DNA from: CAYREV01 sp964423345
GTDB taxonomy: Bacteria > Bacteroidota > Rhodothermia > Balneolales > Balneolaceae
Length of the DNA: 39,449 bases
Direction of reading: 5' to 3'
Assembly (NCBI GenBank): GCA_964423345.1
Contig: CAYREV010000023.1
Coordinates: forward strand, 1-39,449
This document shows positions 16,542 to 24,497 of this stretch, piece after piece. Both the position numbers and the translations under genes were made by a program. Numbering within the stretch: position 1 is the stretch's first letter; every line of letters starts with the position of its first letter. Below the pieces are notes generated by a model. It ran no database searches, was not told the DNA's origin, and worked only from the letters and a program-made list of their open reading frames with translations.

Positions 16542-17396
16542 ATCGGGTTTCATGGCCCGGAAGAACTGCTTGAGCTTTTCCCTGGGAGCCAACCGGTCGA
16601 TAAAGTTGAACTGGCCCGCCCCCAGCCTTTCCCCACCGTCAATAGTGATACAGTCGCCGGTCAGGTAGGGAGCCAAATCCGAAAGCAGGAATGCAGCCAG
16701 GTTGGCGAGCTCTTCGGGCTCACCGTACCGCCCGGCGGGAATCTTGGACAGGAACTTTTCCTCAAAGCTTTCGTCCGGGACCAGGCGGGTCCATGCCCCT
16801 TCGGTGGGAAAGGGCCCGGGGGCAATGGCATTCAGGCGGATACCGTAGGTAGCCCATTCATAGGCGAGTGACCGCGTCATGGCCAGCACCCCGGCCTTGG
16901 CGCATGCGGAGGGCAGCACAAAGGCCGAGCCCGTACCCTCGGCATAGGTGGTGACAATGCTTAAGACGTTTCCCTTTCTCCCCTCATCGATCAGGTAATT
17001 GCCAAAGGCGTGCGTACAGTTGAAGGAGCCGTGAAGCACAATATCCACAATAGCCTTGAAGCCGCCCTCCGTCAGGTCTTCCGAGGCGGACAGGAAATTG
17101 CCCGCGGCGTTATTCACCAGTCCGTCCATCCCCCCGAAATCGCCCACAATCTCGCGGGTCATCTCCGCGACGCGCTCATGGTCACGCACATCGCATACAT
17201 ACCCTTTCGCCCGGCGGTCTCCCCCGCCCGCCTCCTCAATCTCTTCCACGGCCTGTTCAAGTTTTGATTCGGTACGGCCGCAAATGGCAATATCGGCCCC
17301 CAGGGAAGCGAATTTGCGTGCCATCGCCAGTCCGAGTCCGCTGCCGCCGCCGGTTACAAGTATGGTTTTATCCAAAAGGGTATCGTCTTTAAACAT
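16536..17396 (-). CDS. SDR-family 2,4-dienoyl-CoA reductase
   Basis: A short-chain dehydrogenase of 286 residues. The NADP(H) motif TGGGSGLG is at residues 15-22, NNAAGNFLSA follows, and the region TTYAEGTGSAFVLPSACAKAG has the arrangement of mitochondrial DECR1-type dienoyl-CoA reductases, where Ser/Tyr-Lys geometry differs from the usual YxxxK. The PGPFPTEGAWTRL and FLLSDLAPYLTGD segments also fit. It would reduce 2,4-dienoyl-CoA intermediates formed when unsaturated fatty acids are degraded. It is the last gene of the fad cluster, 34 bp after the thiolase. A peroxisomal-type trans-2-enoyl reductase is the main alternative. Confidence 0.82.
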   Translation of the reverse strand: MFKDDTLLDKTILVTGGGSGLGLAMARKFASLGADIAICGRTESKLEQAVEEIEEAGGGDRRAKGYVCDVRDHERVAEMTREIVGDFGGMDGLVNNAAGNFLSASEDLTEGGFKAIVDIVLHGSFNCTHAFGNYLIDEGRKGNVLSIVTTYAEGTGSAFVLPSACAKAGVLAMTRSLAYEWATYGIRLNAIAPGPFPTEGAWTRLVPDESFEEKFLSKIPAGRYGEPEELANLAAFLLSDLAPYLTGDCITIDGGERLGAGQFNFIDRLAPREKLKQFFRAMKPDS

Positions 17397-17430
17397 AGGC
17401 TATGCGGTCCCTTCTTCAGGGCACCTGTTT

Positions 17431-18612
17431 TCAGTTGAGGTTTTCAAAGATGCCGGCGGCTCCCATGCCTCCCCCCACGCACATGGTCACCATGCCGTAG
17501 GACGAATTCCGGCGTTTCATCTCGTAGAGTATCTGGGTGGTCAGCTTCGCGCCGGTACAGCCCAGCGGATGACCCATCGCAATGGCTCCGCCGTTGACGT
17601 TGACGATCTCCTCGTCCAGATCCAGCTCCCGTATAACGGCCAGCGACTGCGCGGCAAAGGCCTCATTCAGTTCGATCAGGTCGATCTCATCCTGCTTGAC
17701 ACCCGTCTGATCCAGCACCTTGGGAATGGCTTCCACCGGGCCGATACCCATGATTTCAGGGGGGACGCCGGCTACCGAATAGCCCACATAGCGCGCCATG
17801 GGCTCCAGTTCCAGCTCGTCGGCCTTTTCACGGCTCATCACGATGACCGCGGCGGCCGCGTCGTTCATCTGAGAGGCGTTGCCGGCGGTCACCGTACCGC
17901 CCTGCTTGAATACCGGATTCAGCGTCGACAGGATCTCTTTGGTGGTATCGCGGCGGGGCCCCTCATCGGTTTCGAAGGCGAAGGAATGCTCCTCCACCTC
18001 CCCTTCGGAGGTAACTCTTTTCTGCTTGACCTCTATAGGGGCAATCTGCTCTTCAAACCGGCCTTCATCCCACGCTTCGACGGCTCGCATATGGCTCCGG
18101 TAGGCAAAAGCGTCCTGGTCATCCCGGCTCACTCCATATTTTTCGGCCACATTCTCGGCCGTGAGCCCCATGTTGATATAAATTTCCGGGTAGTTGTCTA
18201 CCAGGTCCGGGTTGGGCTCCACAACGTAGCCCCCCATCGGCACCTGCGACATCGATTCGACTCCTCCGGCGATGATCACCTCCGCGCCCCCGGCCATGAT
18301 CCGTTCAGCGGCCTGGGCGATAGTCTGAAGGCCCGACGAGCAGAAGCGGTTGACCGTTGCAGCGGGAACCGACGGTGGGAGTCCCCCGAGCAGAGCGCAC
18401 TGCCGCGCCAGGTTCAGTCCCTGCGAGGCCTCCGGGAAGGCACAGCCGAGTATGACGTCGTCGACCATCTCGGGCTGCAGGGAGGGCGCCCGCTGCAGCA
18501 GGTTCTTAATCACCTCGCCCCCCAGCGTATCGGGATGGGTAAACCGAAGCGATCCCCTGTTGGCTTTTCCGGTAGGTGTCCGCGCCGCTGCAACTATAAC
18601 TACTTCTTTCAT
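17431..18612 (-). CDS. fadA: Acetyl-CoA C-acyltransferase (3-ketoacyl-CoA thiolase)
   Basis: It cleaves 3-ketoacyl-CoA with CoA to acetyl-CoA and a shortened acyl-CoA, the last step of beta-oxidation. The catalytic residues are all visible: nucleophile C91 in NRFCSSGLQ, H348 in GHPLGCTGAK and C378 in MCVGGGMG. The start is taken at ATG 18612 (MKEVVIVAAARTPTGKA, 393 residues), the usual beginning for the family; an ATG at 18648 would add 12 residues. It lies 91 bp after the fused dehydrogenase gene and 34 bp before the dienoyl-CoA reductase, which supports one catabolic operon. Confidence 0.95.
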   Translation of the reverse strand: MKEVVIVAAARTPTGKANRGSLRFTHPDTLGGEVIKNLLQRAPSLQPEMVDDVILGCAFPEASQGLNLARQCALLGGLPPSVPAATVNRFCSSGLQTIAQAAERIMAGGAEVIIAGGVESMSQVPMGGYVVEPNPDLVDNYPEIYINMGLTAENVAEKYGVSRDDQDAFAYRSHMRAVEAWDEGRFEEQIAPIEVKQKRVTSEGEVEEHSFAFETDEGPRRDTTKEILSTLNPVFKQGGTVTAGNASQMNDAAAAVIVMSREKADELELEPMARYVGYSVAGVPPEIMGIGPVEAIPKVLDQTGVKQDEIDLIELNEAFAAQSLAVIRELDLDEEIVNVNGGAIAMGHPLGCTGAKLTTQILYEMKRRNSSYGMVTMCVGGGMGAAGIFENLN

Positions 18613-18703
18613 AATAGGTGTATTTTTAATGGAACAGGGATCAGACAAATTGGATTATTGACAATAAATCCGTGCGTCTCCGCCCGATCCATGTTACCGT
18701 GTT

Positions 18704-21079
18704 CTAATTTCTTAACGGTTTTCCTTTCTTCAGCATGTGTTCAATGCGTTTCTGTGTGCGTTCATCTTCGAGTAGCTCCATAAAGGCCTCCCGCTCCAGC
18801 TTCAGTATATACTCTTCGGGCACTTCCTGTGGTTCGCTCAGCTCGCCCCCGCTCATCACATAGGCCACCTTCTCGGCCACCACACGGTCATAATCGGTAA
18901 TGTAGCCGGCTTCGTGCATGATATAGAGCATCAGCTTCAAGGCACTCAGTCCCTTTTTGCCCATCACCCTGATTTCGGGACGGTACGGGGGATGATACCC
19001 CATATCCGCGAGGGTTCGGGCCTCCTCTTTTGCCGCCTTCAACAGCAGGTCCCGGTTCATTACGACCTTGTCCGACTCCCGCAGGTAGCCCATCTGTTTG
19101 GCCTTTGGTGCACTCCCCGAAACCTTTGCCATCCCGATCATCTTGAAGATCTCCTTGATATAGGGAATGGGATCGACCTGTTCGTCGTCGAGCAGGTGCT
19201 GCATGGTGCGGCGGACCATCTCCTTGGTCCCTCCGCCCGCCGGAAGCAGTCCCACGCCAACCTCCACAAGCCCCGCATACAGCTCGTGGTGCGCCACTAC
19301 GCGGTCGGCGTGAAGCACAAATTCCACACCGCCGCCCAGCGTCCGCCCGAAGGGGGCCGCCACCACCGGGAAGGGCCGGTAACGGAGCCCCACAGCGGTT
19401 TCCTGAAATTGCTCGGCCGCTTCCCGGACCTTCTCCTTCTCCCCCTGCTGCCACGCCTGCATCGCCTCCATCAGGTTGGCTCCGTAGGTAAAATTGTCGC
19501 CGTCGTGGCCTATTACCAGGGCGTCGAAGCTGCCTGCAACCCTATCACAGGCCTCACGAAGCGTCTCCACCAGCTCGAAGCCCAGGGTATGCTTGCGGGT
19601 CCGAAATTCAAAAAGGGCCACCCCTTCGCCCATATCGTACAATCCTGCGCTTTCATTGCCCATCACTTCCTTGCCGGACGAGGCCAGGGATGCGACGGTA
19701 AGGGCTCCTTTGGCCGGGGGCCTCAGGGCCTCGACTTCGCCCGTCGCCAGGTTGTATACGGTATGGTCCCCGCGGTCATAAAAATTCTCACGGCCCGATT
19801 CCAGCATGTCGAGCACCGCCTGCGGCACCTCCCGCCCCTCCTGCTGCATGCGCTCGGCCGACTCCCGCACCCCGATGGCATCCCAGCGCTCAAAGGGGCC
19901 CAGCTCCCAGTTGAAGCCCCATTTCATGGCACGGTCGACCGACAGTATGGAATCGGCAATTTCAGGTATCCGGTTGGCCGCATACAGCAGCAGGTCGCAG
20001 TGGATATCCCACAGAAAGCGCCCGGCCCTGTCGTCCTGCTGCACCAGGTATCGAAGCCGCTCTCCGGAAGTGTCAAACTGCTGCAGGGCTTCCGATGCGC
20101 TGTTAAAATCCGGGTCTGCCTGCGACTCATATTCAAAGGTTTCGGGGTCGATCACCTTGTACTCTTTGCCCTTGTCGGTTTTCACCTTTTTGTAAAAACC
20201 CTCCCCGGCCTTATTGCCGTGCTTCCCCTTCTCTACCATCTTCTTGAACTTCCCGGGGAGCTTGAAGACCTCGCGCCGCTCGTCGTCGGGGATGGCCGGG
20301 TAGAGGTTCTCGGCCACATGGGCAATCACATCCAGCCCGGACATGTCGGCCGTCCTGAACGTGGCGGCCTTGGAGTAGCCGGCAAGGGTTCCGGTCAGGA
20401 AATCGATCTCTTCGGCCCGAAAGGTGCCGTCAAAAAAGTATTTCATCACGTTCGCCATCGAAAAAATACCGATGCGGTTGGCAATGAAGTTGGGGGTATC
20501 CTTGCAGCTTACCACCCCTTTGCCCAGCGTCTTCTCACAAAAACGGGACATATAGGCTTCCACCTCGGCATCGGTTTTCCCGGTGGGTATGACCTCCAGC
20601 AGTTTCATATAACGCGGAGGGTTGAAAAAATGGGTGCCCAGGAAATGGCCCTGGAATTCCTCGCTGCAGTGTTTGCCGATCTCTCCGATGGGCAGTCCGG
20701 AGGTGTTGGAGCTGACGATCGTGCCCTCCCGGCGGGCATCCTCCACTTTCGCCATCATATCCCGTTTCACCTCCATCTTCTCGATAATGGCTTCGCATAC
20801 CCAGTCGGCCGAACCCACGGCCTGCTCCAGGTCGTCCTCAAAATTCCCGGCTTTGATACGGCCGGCATATTCCGGCAGCCCCAGCGGGCCGGGATTCATC
20901 TTATGGAGTTTCTTTATGTTTTCCTCTACCGTCGCCTTCGGCTTGTCTCCCTTCTCTTTAAGGTCGAGGAGGGTAACTTCAAGGCCGGCATTCACGCAAT
21001 GGGCAGCAATCTGGCTGCCCATGGTTCCGGATCCCAGAACCGCGACTTTTTGAATGGAATACTTGTTTTGCTTCATCAA
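18704..21079 (-). CDS. fadN: Fused 3-hydroxyacyl-CoA dehydrogenase/enoyl-CoA hydratase (FadN-type)
   Basis: A 791-residue bifunctional beta-oxidation enzyme with dehydrogenase first and hydratase last, as in Bacillus FadN and unlike FadB. The NAD motif VAVLGSGTMGSQIA is at about 12-25. HFFNPPRYMKLLEV holds the catalytic His, and KDTPNFIANRIG is the family signature. The hydratase-like part spans about 480-670 with FGRTLGGGVEFVLHAD (oxyanion loop) and YAGLVEVGVGLLPAGGG, where the acidic residue is kept. The C-terminal tail is about 120 residues. ATG 21076 is an equal start candidate. It is the second gene of the fad cluster, 84 bp after the acyl-CoA ligase. Confidence 0.94.
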   Translation of the reverse strand: MMKQNKYSIQKVAVLGSGTMGSQIAAHCVNAGLEVTLLDLKEKGDKPKATVEENIKKLHKMNPGPLGLPEYAGRIKAGNFEDDLEQAVGSADWVCEAIIEKMEVKRDMMAKVEDARREGTIVSSNTSGLPIGEIGKHCSEEFQGHFLGTHFFNPPRYMKLLEVIPTGKTDAEVEAYMSRFCEKTLGKGVVSCKDTPNFIANRIGIFSMANVMKYFFDGTFRAEEIDFLTGTLAGYSKAATFRTADMSGLDVIAHVAENLYPAIPDDERREVFKLPGKFKKMVEKGKHGNKAGEGFYKKVKTDKGKEYKVIDPETFEYESQADPDFNSASEALQQFDTSGERLRYLVQQDDRAGRFLWDIHCDLLLYAANRIPEIADSILSVDRAMKWGFNWELGPFERWDAIGVRESAERMQQEGREVPQAVLDMLESGRENFYDRGDHTVYNLATGEVEALRPPAKGALTVASLASSGKEVMGNESAGLYDMGEGVALFEFRTRKHTLGFELVETLREACDRVAGSFDALVIGHDGDNFTYGANLMEAMQAWQQGEKEKVREAAEQFQETAVGLRYRPFPVVAAPFGRTLGGGVEFVLHADRVVAHHELYAGLVEVGVGLLPAGGGTKEMVRRTMQHLLDDEQVDPIPYIKEIFKMIGMAKVSGSAPKAKQMGYLRESDKVVMNRDLLLKAAKEEARTLADMGYHPPYRPEIRVMGKKGLSALKLMLYIMHEAGYITDYDRVVAEKVAYVMSGGELSEPQEVPEEYILKLEREAFMELLEDERTQKRIEHMLKKGKPLRN

Positions 21080-21163
21080 TAGCTGGTTTTCTCACGGATC
21101 TGCAGGGAATATGAAAAGCTTTAGATCCCATCGCTGAGAAGGCGCCGATCCGTAGTGTTAAAA

Positions 21164-22963
21164 TTATTTCTCACTCTCTTTGGCCTCCTCATACATAGAA
21201 TTTATCTCTTCCTGGTAGCGTTCATTAATGACCGATCGCTTGGTCTTGAGGGTTGGGGTAAGCTCGCCCGACTCTATACTGAACGGTTCCTTCAGCAGTA
21301 CGAATTTCTTTACCGTCTCCCAGGGGGAGAGGTCCCTGTTCACCTTGTCCACTTCTTCCTGTATGATCTTCCGCACCTTTTCATCGTTGGCGGCATCGTC
21401 AGACAACTCCTGCCCCCTGTCGCCGAGCCTCTTTTTGACGTTTTCATAGCTGGGCACAATCAGGGCCGAACAGAACTTGCGCTTGTAGCCGATCACCACC
21501 GCCTGATCTATAAATCCGCTGCCGGTCAGCCGGTTTTCGATGATCTGCGGAGCTACATATTTGCCGGTTGAAAGCTTGAAAACCGATTTCTTTCGGTCGG
21601 TGATAAAAAGATAGCCATCTTCCAGCTTGCCGATATCGCCGGTTTTAAACCAGCCGTCGTCGGTCATTACCTCCCGGGTCTTCTCCTCGTTGTTATAATA
21701 GCCCTGCATCACATGGGGACCCTTTGTCAGTATCTCCTTGTCATCAGCTATTTTTACCTCCACATTCGATATCGGGCGGCCCGAGCTGCCCACTCTCATG
21801 TGATCGGCATCGGTAGTCGAGATAACCGGCGAGGTTTCCGTAAGGCCGTATCCCTGCCCGCAATAGAGTCCTATCGCATTGAAGAAACGGAATAGTTCAG
21901 GGGCCAGTGCGGCTCCACCGCTGATACAACCAAGCAGCTTACCGCCGAAAATCTTGCGGATTTTTGAATACACCAGTTTGTCCGCCACCTTATGCATGAG
22001 GGCATCCAGGCCGGTGGGAGGATGTTCCGGGTCGTAATTTTCGGTACGGTTCACCGCCCAGTAATAAAGCTGTTTTTGAAGCCCGCTCATCTCCTGCCCT
22101 TTGACTTTCACGCCGGTATGGATCTTTTCCAGCAGCCTCGGTACGGTGGCAATAAAGAAGGGTTTCACATGGGCAAAGTCTTCCCTGATCTCTTCGATAT
22201 TCTCAACATAGTAGATGGGATATCCGAGGTAGATATACATGTAGGTAACCATCCGTTCGAATACATGCGACAGCGGCAGATAGGATATCATCCGTTCGCC
22301 CTCTTTCACATCCGAATCGAAGGGTACGCGCTCCATGGATGCCAACATGTTGGAGGCGATGTTGTTGTGGGTCAGCATCACCCCTTTGGGATCGCCCGTG
22401 GTGCCCGACGTATAGATGAGCGTGGCCAAATCGTCCGGCTTCACTTCCGCCTTGAGACGGTCAAACAGTTCGGGGTCCTCCTGCTCTTTCTTCCTTCCCA
22501 TCTCCAGGATGTCGTCAAACTCCTTTAACTTGCCGTGATTCGAACCGAAAATAGAGATCACCGCCTCGACATTTTCTATGCTTTTCATCAGCGGCTTGGT
22601 ACTTTCGAAGAGTTCGTCGGTGGAAACGATATGCACTTTCGCCCCCGAGTTTTCCAGGATATACTTTATCTGCTCGCCCGGCTGCGTGGTATAGATAGGC
22701 ACATTCACCGCCCCAAGGGCCAGGATGGCGTAGTCGCATATCACCCATTCGGCACTGTTTTCGGAATGCATACTCACCCGGTCGCCCCTGCGCACGCCCA
22801 ACTCATACAGTCCGAGGGAAAAATGGCGCACTTTCCTCCTGAATTCCTCCTTGCCGGTTTCAACCCATTCTCCATCGCGTTTGGTCGCGATGAACACCTC
22901 CGAATCATGGCGATCGAATCCGGTATCAATCTCGTCAATTATTGTCGTCGGATCGTACTTCAT
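21164..22963 (-). CDS. fadD: Long-chain acyl-CoA synthetase (AMP-forming)
   Basis: It activates fatty acids to acyl-CoA with ATP. The 599 residues follow the eukaryote-like long-chain ligase layout: P-loop TLIYTSGTTGDPKGVMLTH (cut here at 19), then YLPLSHVFERM, a linker before GYGLTETSP, GWFKTGDIG, and the ITDRKKSVFKLSTGKYV region typical of the family. The C-terminus is charged (EAKESEK). It starts the fad cluster; the 129-bp divergent spacer to the thioesterase gene holds the likely promoters. Substrate length is inferred from family type. Confidence 0.93.
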   Translation of the reverse strand: MKYDPTTIIDEIDTGFDRHDSEVFIATKRDGEWVETGKEEFRRKVRHFSLGLYELGVRRGDRVSMHSENSAEWVICDYAILALGAVNVPIYTTQPGEQIKYILENSGAKVHIVSTDELFESTKPLMKSIENVEAVISIFGSNHGKLKEFDDILEMGRKKEQEDPELFDRLKAEVKPDDLATLIYTSGTTGDPKGVMLTHNNIASNMLASMERVPFDSDVKEGERMISYLPLSHVFERMVTYMYIYLGYPIYYVENIEEIREDFAHVKPFFIATVPRLLEKIHTGVKVKGQEMSGLQKQLYYWAVNRTENYDPEHPPTGLDALMHKVADKLVYSKIRKIFGGKLLGCISGGAALAPELFRFFNAIGLYCGQGYGLTETSPVISTTDADHMRVGSSGRPISNVEVKIADDKEILTKGPHVMQGYYNNEEKTREVMTDDGWFKTGDIGKLEDGYLFITDRKKSVFKLSTGKYVAPQIIENRLTGSGFIDQAVVIGYKRKFCSALIVPSYENVKKRLGDRGQELSDDAANDEKVRKIIQEEVDKVNRDLSPWETVKKFVLLKEPFSIESGELTPTLKTKRSVINERYQEEINSMYEEAKESEK

Positions 22964-23018
22964 AGTCGTTAATATTTAATTAATCGTAGGAGACAACCTT
23001 AATATAAACCAATCTTAA

Positions 23019-23030
23019 ACTTTTAAAAGT
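23019..23030. promoter_or_regulatory. Perfect 12-bp palindrome in the divergent fadD/thioesterase spacer
   Basis: ACTTTTAAAAGT is a perfect palindrome lying between two divergent genes of acyl-CoA metabolism. It could be an operator for a dimeric regulator, but it is AT-rich and short, so chance is a real alternative. No fatty-acid regulator gene is adjacent. Confidence 0.3.
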
Positions 23031-23092
23031 GTATTCAAAATAGTAAATAACCCCATGTGCGATTTTGAATCAAATTCGAGGAATCCGGTTTT

Positions 23093-23521
23093 ATGGAGAT
23101 AGAAAAGAGCGTCAAAGAGAAAGTTGAAAAGTTTTTGTCCCTGTCCGATAAAAACATGGGCGATGCCCTGGGCATAGAGTTCCTCTCCTTTAAGAGGGAT
23201 GAGGTCGTAGCATCCATGCCCGTCAATGAAAACACCGTCCAGCCTTTCGGCATCCTGCACGGCGGGGCCAGCGTCTCACTGGCCGAAACCGTAGCCTCCC
23301 TGGGGGCCTGGCTGAACGTGGATGATTCAAAAACGGCGGTAGGGGTAGAGATCAATGCCAATCACCTTAAATCGGTCCCCAAAGGGGGAAGGGTGACCGC
23401 CACGGCCACTCCCGTTCACCGGGGAAGAAAAGTTCATACCTGGCAGATACATATCCACAATGAAGAGGGCAAGCTGGTCTGCACCTCAAGATGCACACTG
23501 ATGATTGTGGACCGCGGGTAG
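23093..23521 (+). CDS. Hotdog-fold acyl-CoA thioesterase (PaaI/YdiI-like)
   Basis: A 142-residue hotdog domain. The helix region PFGILHGGASVSLAETVASLG carries the family HGG motif and the downstream catalytic Glu (AETVAS), as in YdiI/MenI/PaaI thioesterases. ANHLKSVPKGGRVTATATPVHRGR is the following strand pair. It would hydrolyse an acyl-CoA or aryl-CoA to the acid and CoA. The gene is divergent from the fad cluster and may share its regulation. Alternative substrates (DHNA-CoA, phenylacetyl-CoA) cannot be separated here; paaA lies 15 kb away. Confidence 0.88.
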   Translation: MEIEKSVKEKVEKFLSLSDKNMGDALGIEFLSFKRDEVVASMPVNENTVQPFGILHGGASVSLAETVASLGAWLNVDDSKTAVGVEINANHLKSVPKGGRVTATATPVHRGRKVHTWQIHIHNEEGKLVCTSRCTLMIVDRG

Positions 23522-23525
23522 TAAA

Positions 23526-23549
23526 AAACGGGAGGGCACCCGTTTCCTT
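23526..23549 (+). terminator. Likely hairpin terminator after the thioesterase
   Basis: Arms AAACGGG and CCCGTTT (7 bp, perfect) enclose a 6-nt loop at 23526-23545, starting 5 bp after the stop. The following tract is pyrimidine-rich with three T residues and not a clean T-run, so termination strength is uncertain. Confidence 0.55.
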
Positions 23550-23583
23550 TCTTGTCATCCCCCTGAATCCCCCTTCAAAGGAG

Positions 23584-23667
23584 TACTGCCTACCATCTAC
23601 CTTCTACTTGCTACTTTCTACCTACTTCTTTCTACCATCTATCTTCTACTGCTTACTTACTACTGCC
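23584..23667. repeat. Degenerate heptamer tandem array, 12 units
   Basis: Twelve successive 7-nt units with consensus TACYWTC (for example TACCATC, TACCTTC, TACTTTC) occupy 84 bp with no break in phase; one unit starts TT and one starts TAT. The array lies between the thioesterase and the convergent hypothetical gene and nearly reaches that gene's stop. Similar units in both orientations occur at 34937-34994. Confidence 0.8.
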
Positions 23668-23670
23668 TTT

Positions 23671-24393
23671 TCAGGAATGGTACAGCTGCCTCATGAATTT
23701 CCGCTTGACGACCGGGAATATGGTTTCGTTAAAGGGAAAATTGAGGTCGGTTTGAAAAGCGTAGGTAGCCGGGTTGGGCAGGGTCCGGTATTCCTCTATC
23801 AGGTCCAGCTTGACCGAATTGAGCGAACGCAGGGCCAGCCCCTGGTTCAATGCCTTCAAAAACTGTGTTTTTAATGAGCGGTACTGGTCCTGTGCACTCT
23901 GAAATATGGAAACCTCATACTGAAACAGCACCAGCCTGGACTCCTCGTTGTCGGGCACGAACAGGTAGCCCTCGTCCACATAGTTGGGCAGTATCCCCAC
24001 CTCTTCCAGCTCTATTTCATCATCCACAAACTCATAGATCGCCCTACCCTCCTCTATCTTTGCCTGAATATAGGGTATCGCCCAGTCGATAAGGTCTTCA
24101 ACTTTCTGCAGGTCGGATCCGTCTACAAACACCACCTCATGTTCAATCTCCTGGTTGACAAAATCGATCTTCTTGATCCTTTTGGGGAATTCATTTCGCA
24201 GATCCTGAAGACGTTTCCTGATATCCGAGAGCGTATTGTGCAGTTCCACCAGGTGGCTCAGGTGAGGGTAGATCTTGTTATGCTGAAAATCGCGGCTGAT
24301 ATTCTTCAGTTCCGCCAGAACCTTGTACTGGCGGCTTTCAAAATCTGAGTGAACCTTGGTAAAGAAGTCCAGTGAAAGTGCGGAATAGCTCAT
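23671..24393 (-). CDS. Hypothetical cytoplasmic protein
   Basis: I do not recognise this 240-residue protein. It has no signal peptide or membrane helix. The first half is helical and charged (about residues 15-80, with heptad-like spacing in LVELHNTLSDIRKRLQDLR), followed by an EHEVVFVDGSDLQKVEDLI strand and helix and an acidic segment near residues 120-150. The C-terminus is basic and aromatic. Codon use and GC content match the neighbours, and the frame is open throughout, so it is likely real. It stands alone between two converging or divergent units, 104 bp from the next gene on its strand. Confidence 0.7.
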   Translation of the reverse strand: MSYSALSLDFFTKVHSDFESRQYKVLAELKNISRDFQHNKIYPHLSHLVELHNTLSDIRKRLQDLRNEFPKRIKKIDFVNQEIEHEVVFVDGSDLQKVEDLIDWAIPYIQAKIEEGRAIYEFVDDEIELEEVGILPNYVDEGYLFVPDNEESRLVLFQYEVSIFQSAQDQYRSLKTQFLKALNQGLALRSLNSVKLDLIEEYRTLPNPATYAFQTDLNFPFNETIFPVVKRKFMRQLYHS

Positions 24394-24497
24394 GGATTCC
24401 TCCTTTTTTCTTACTGTTGCCGGTCTGAGATGCTTGAAGCCTTTTTTATACCTTAGCTATTAACTGCTAATGGTGCAAGTGTCAATTGCCTGCAGCG

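Noticed and set aside
18914..21082. 722-codon open frame on the plus strand opposite fadN
   Set aside because: A shadow of the fadN gene with no recognisable domains; GC-rich codon bias on the real strand produces it.
23550..23583. C-rich tract between the thioesterase terminator and the heptamer array as an attachment site
   Set aside because: It has a CCCCC-then-CTTCAAAGG pattern like common intergenic repeats, but there is no second copy in the window or nearby integrase.
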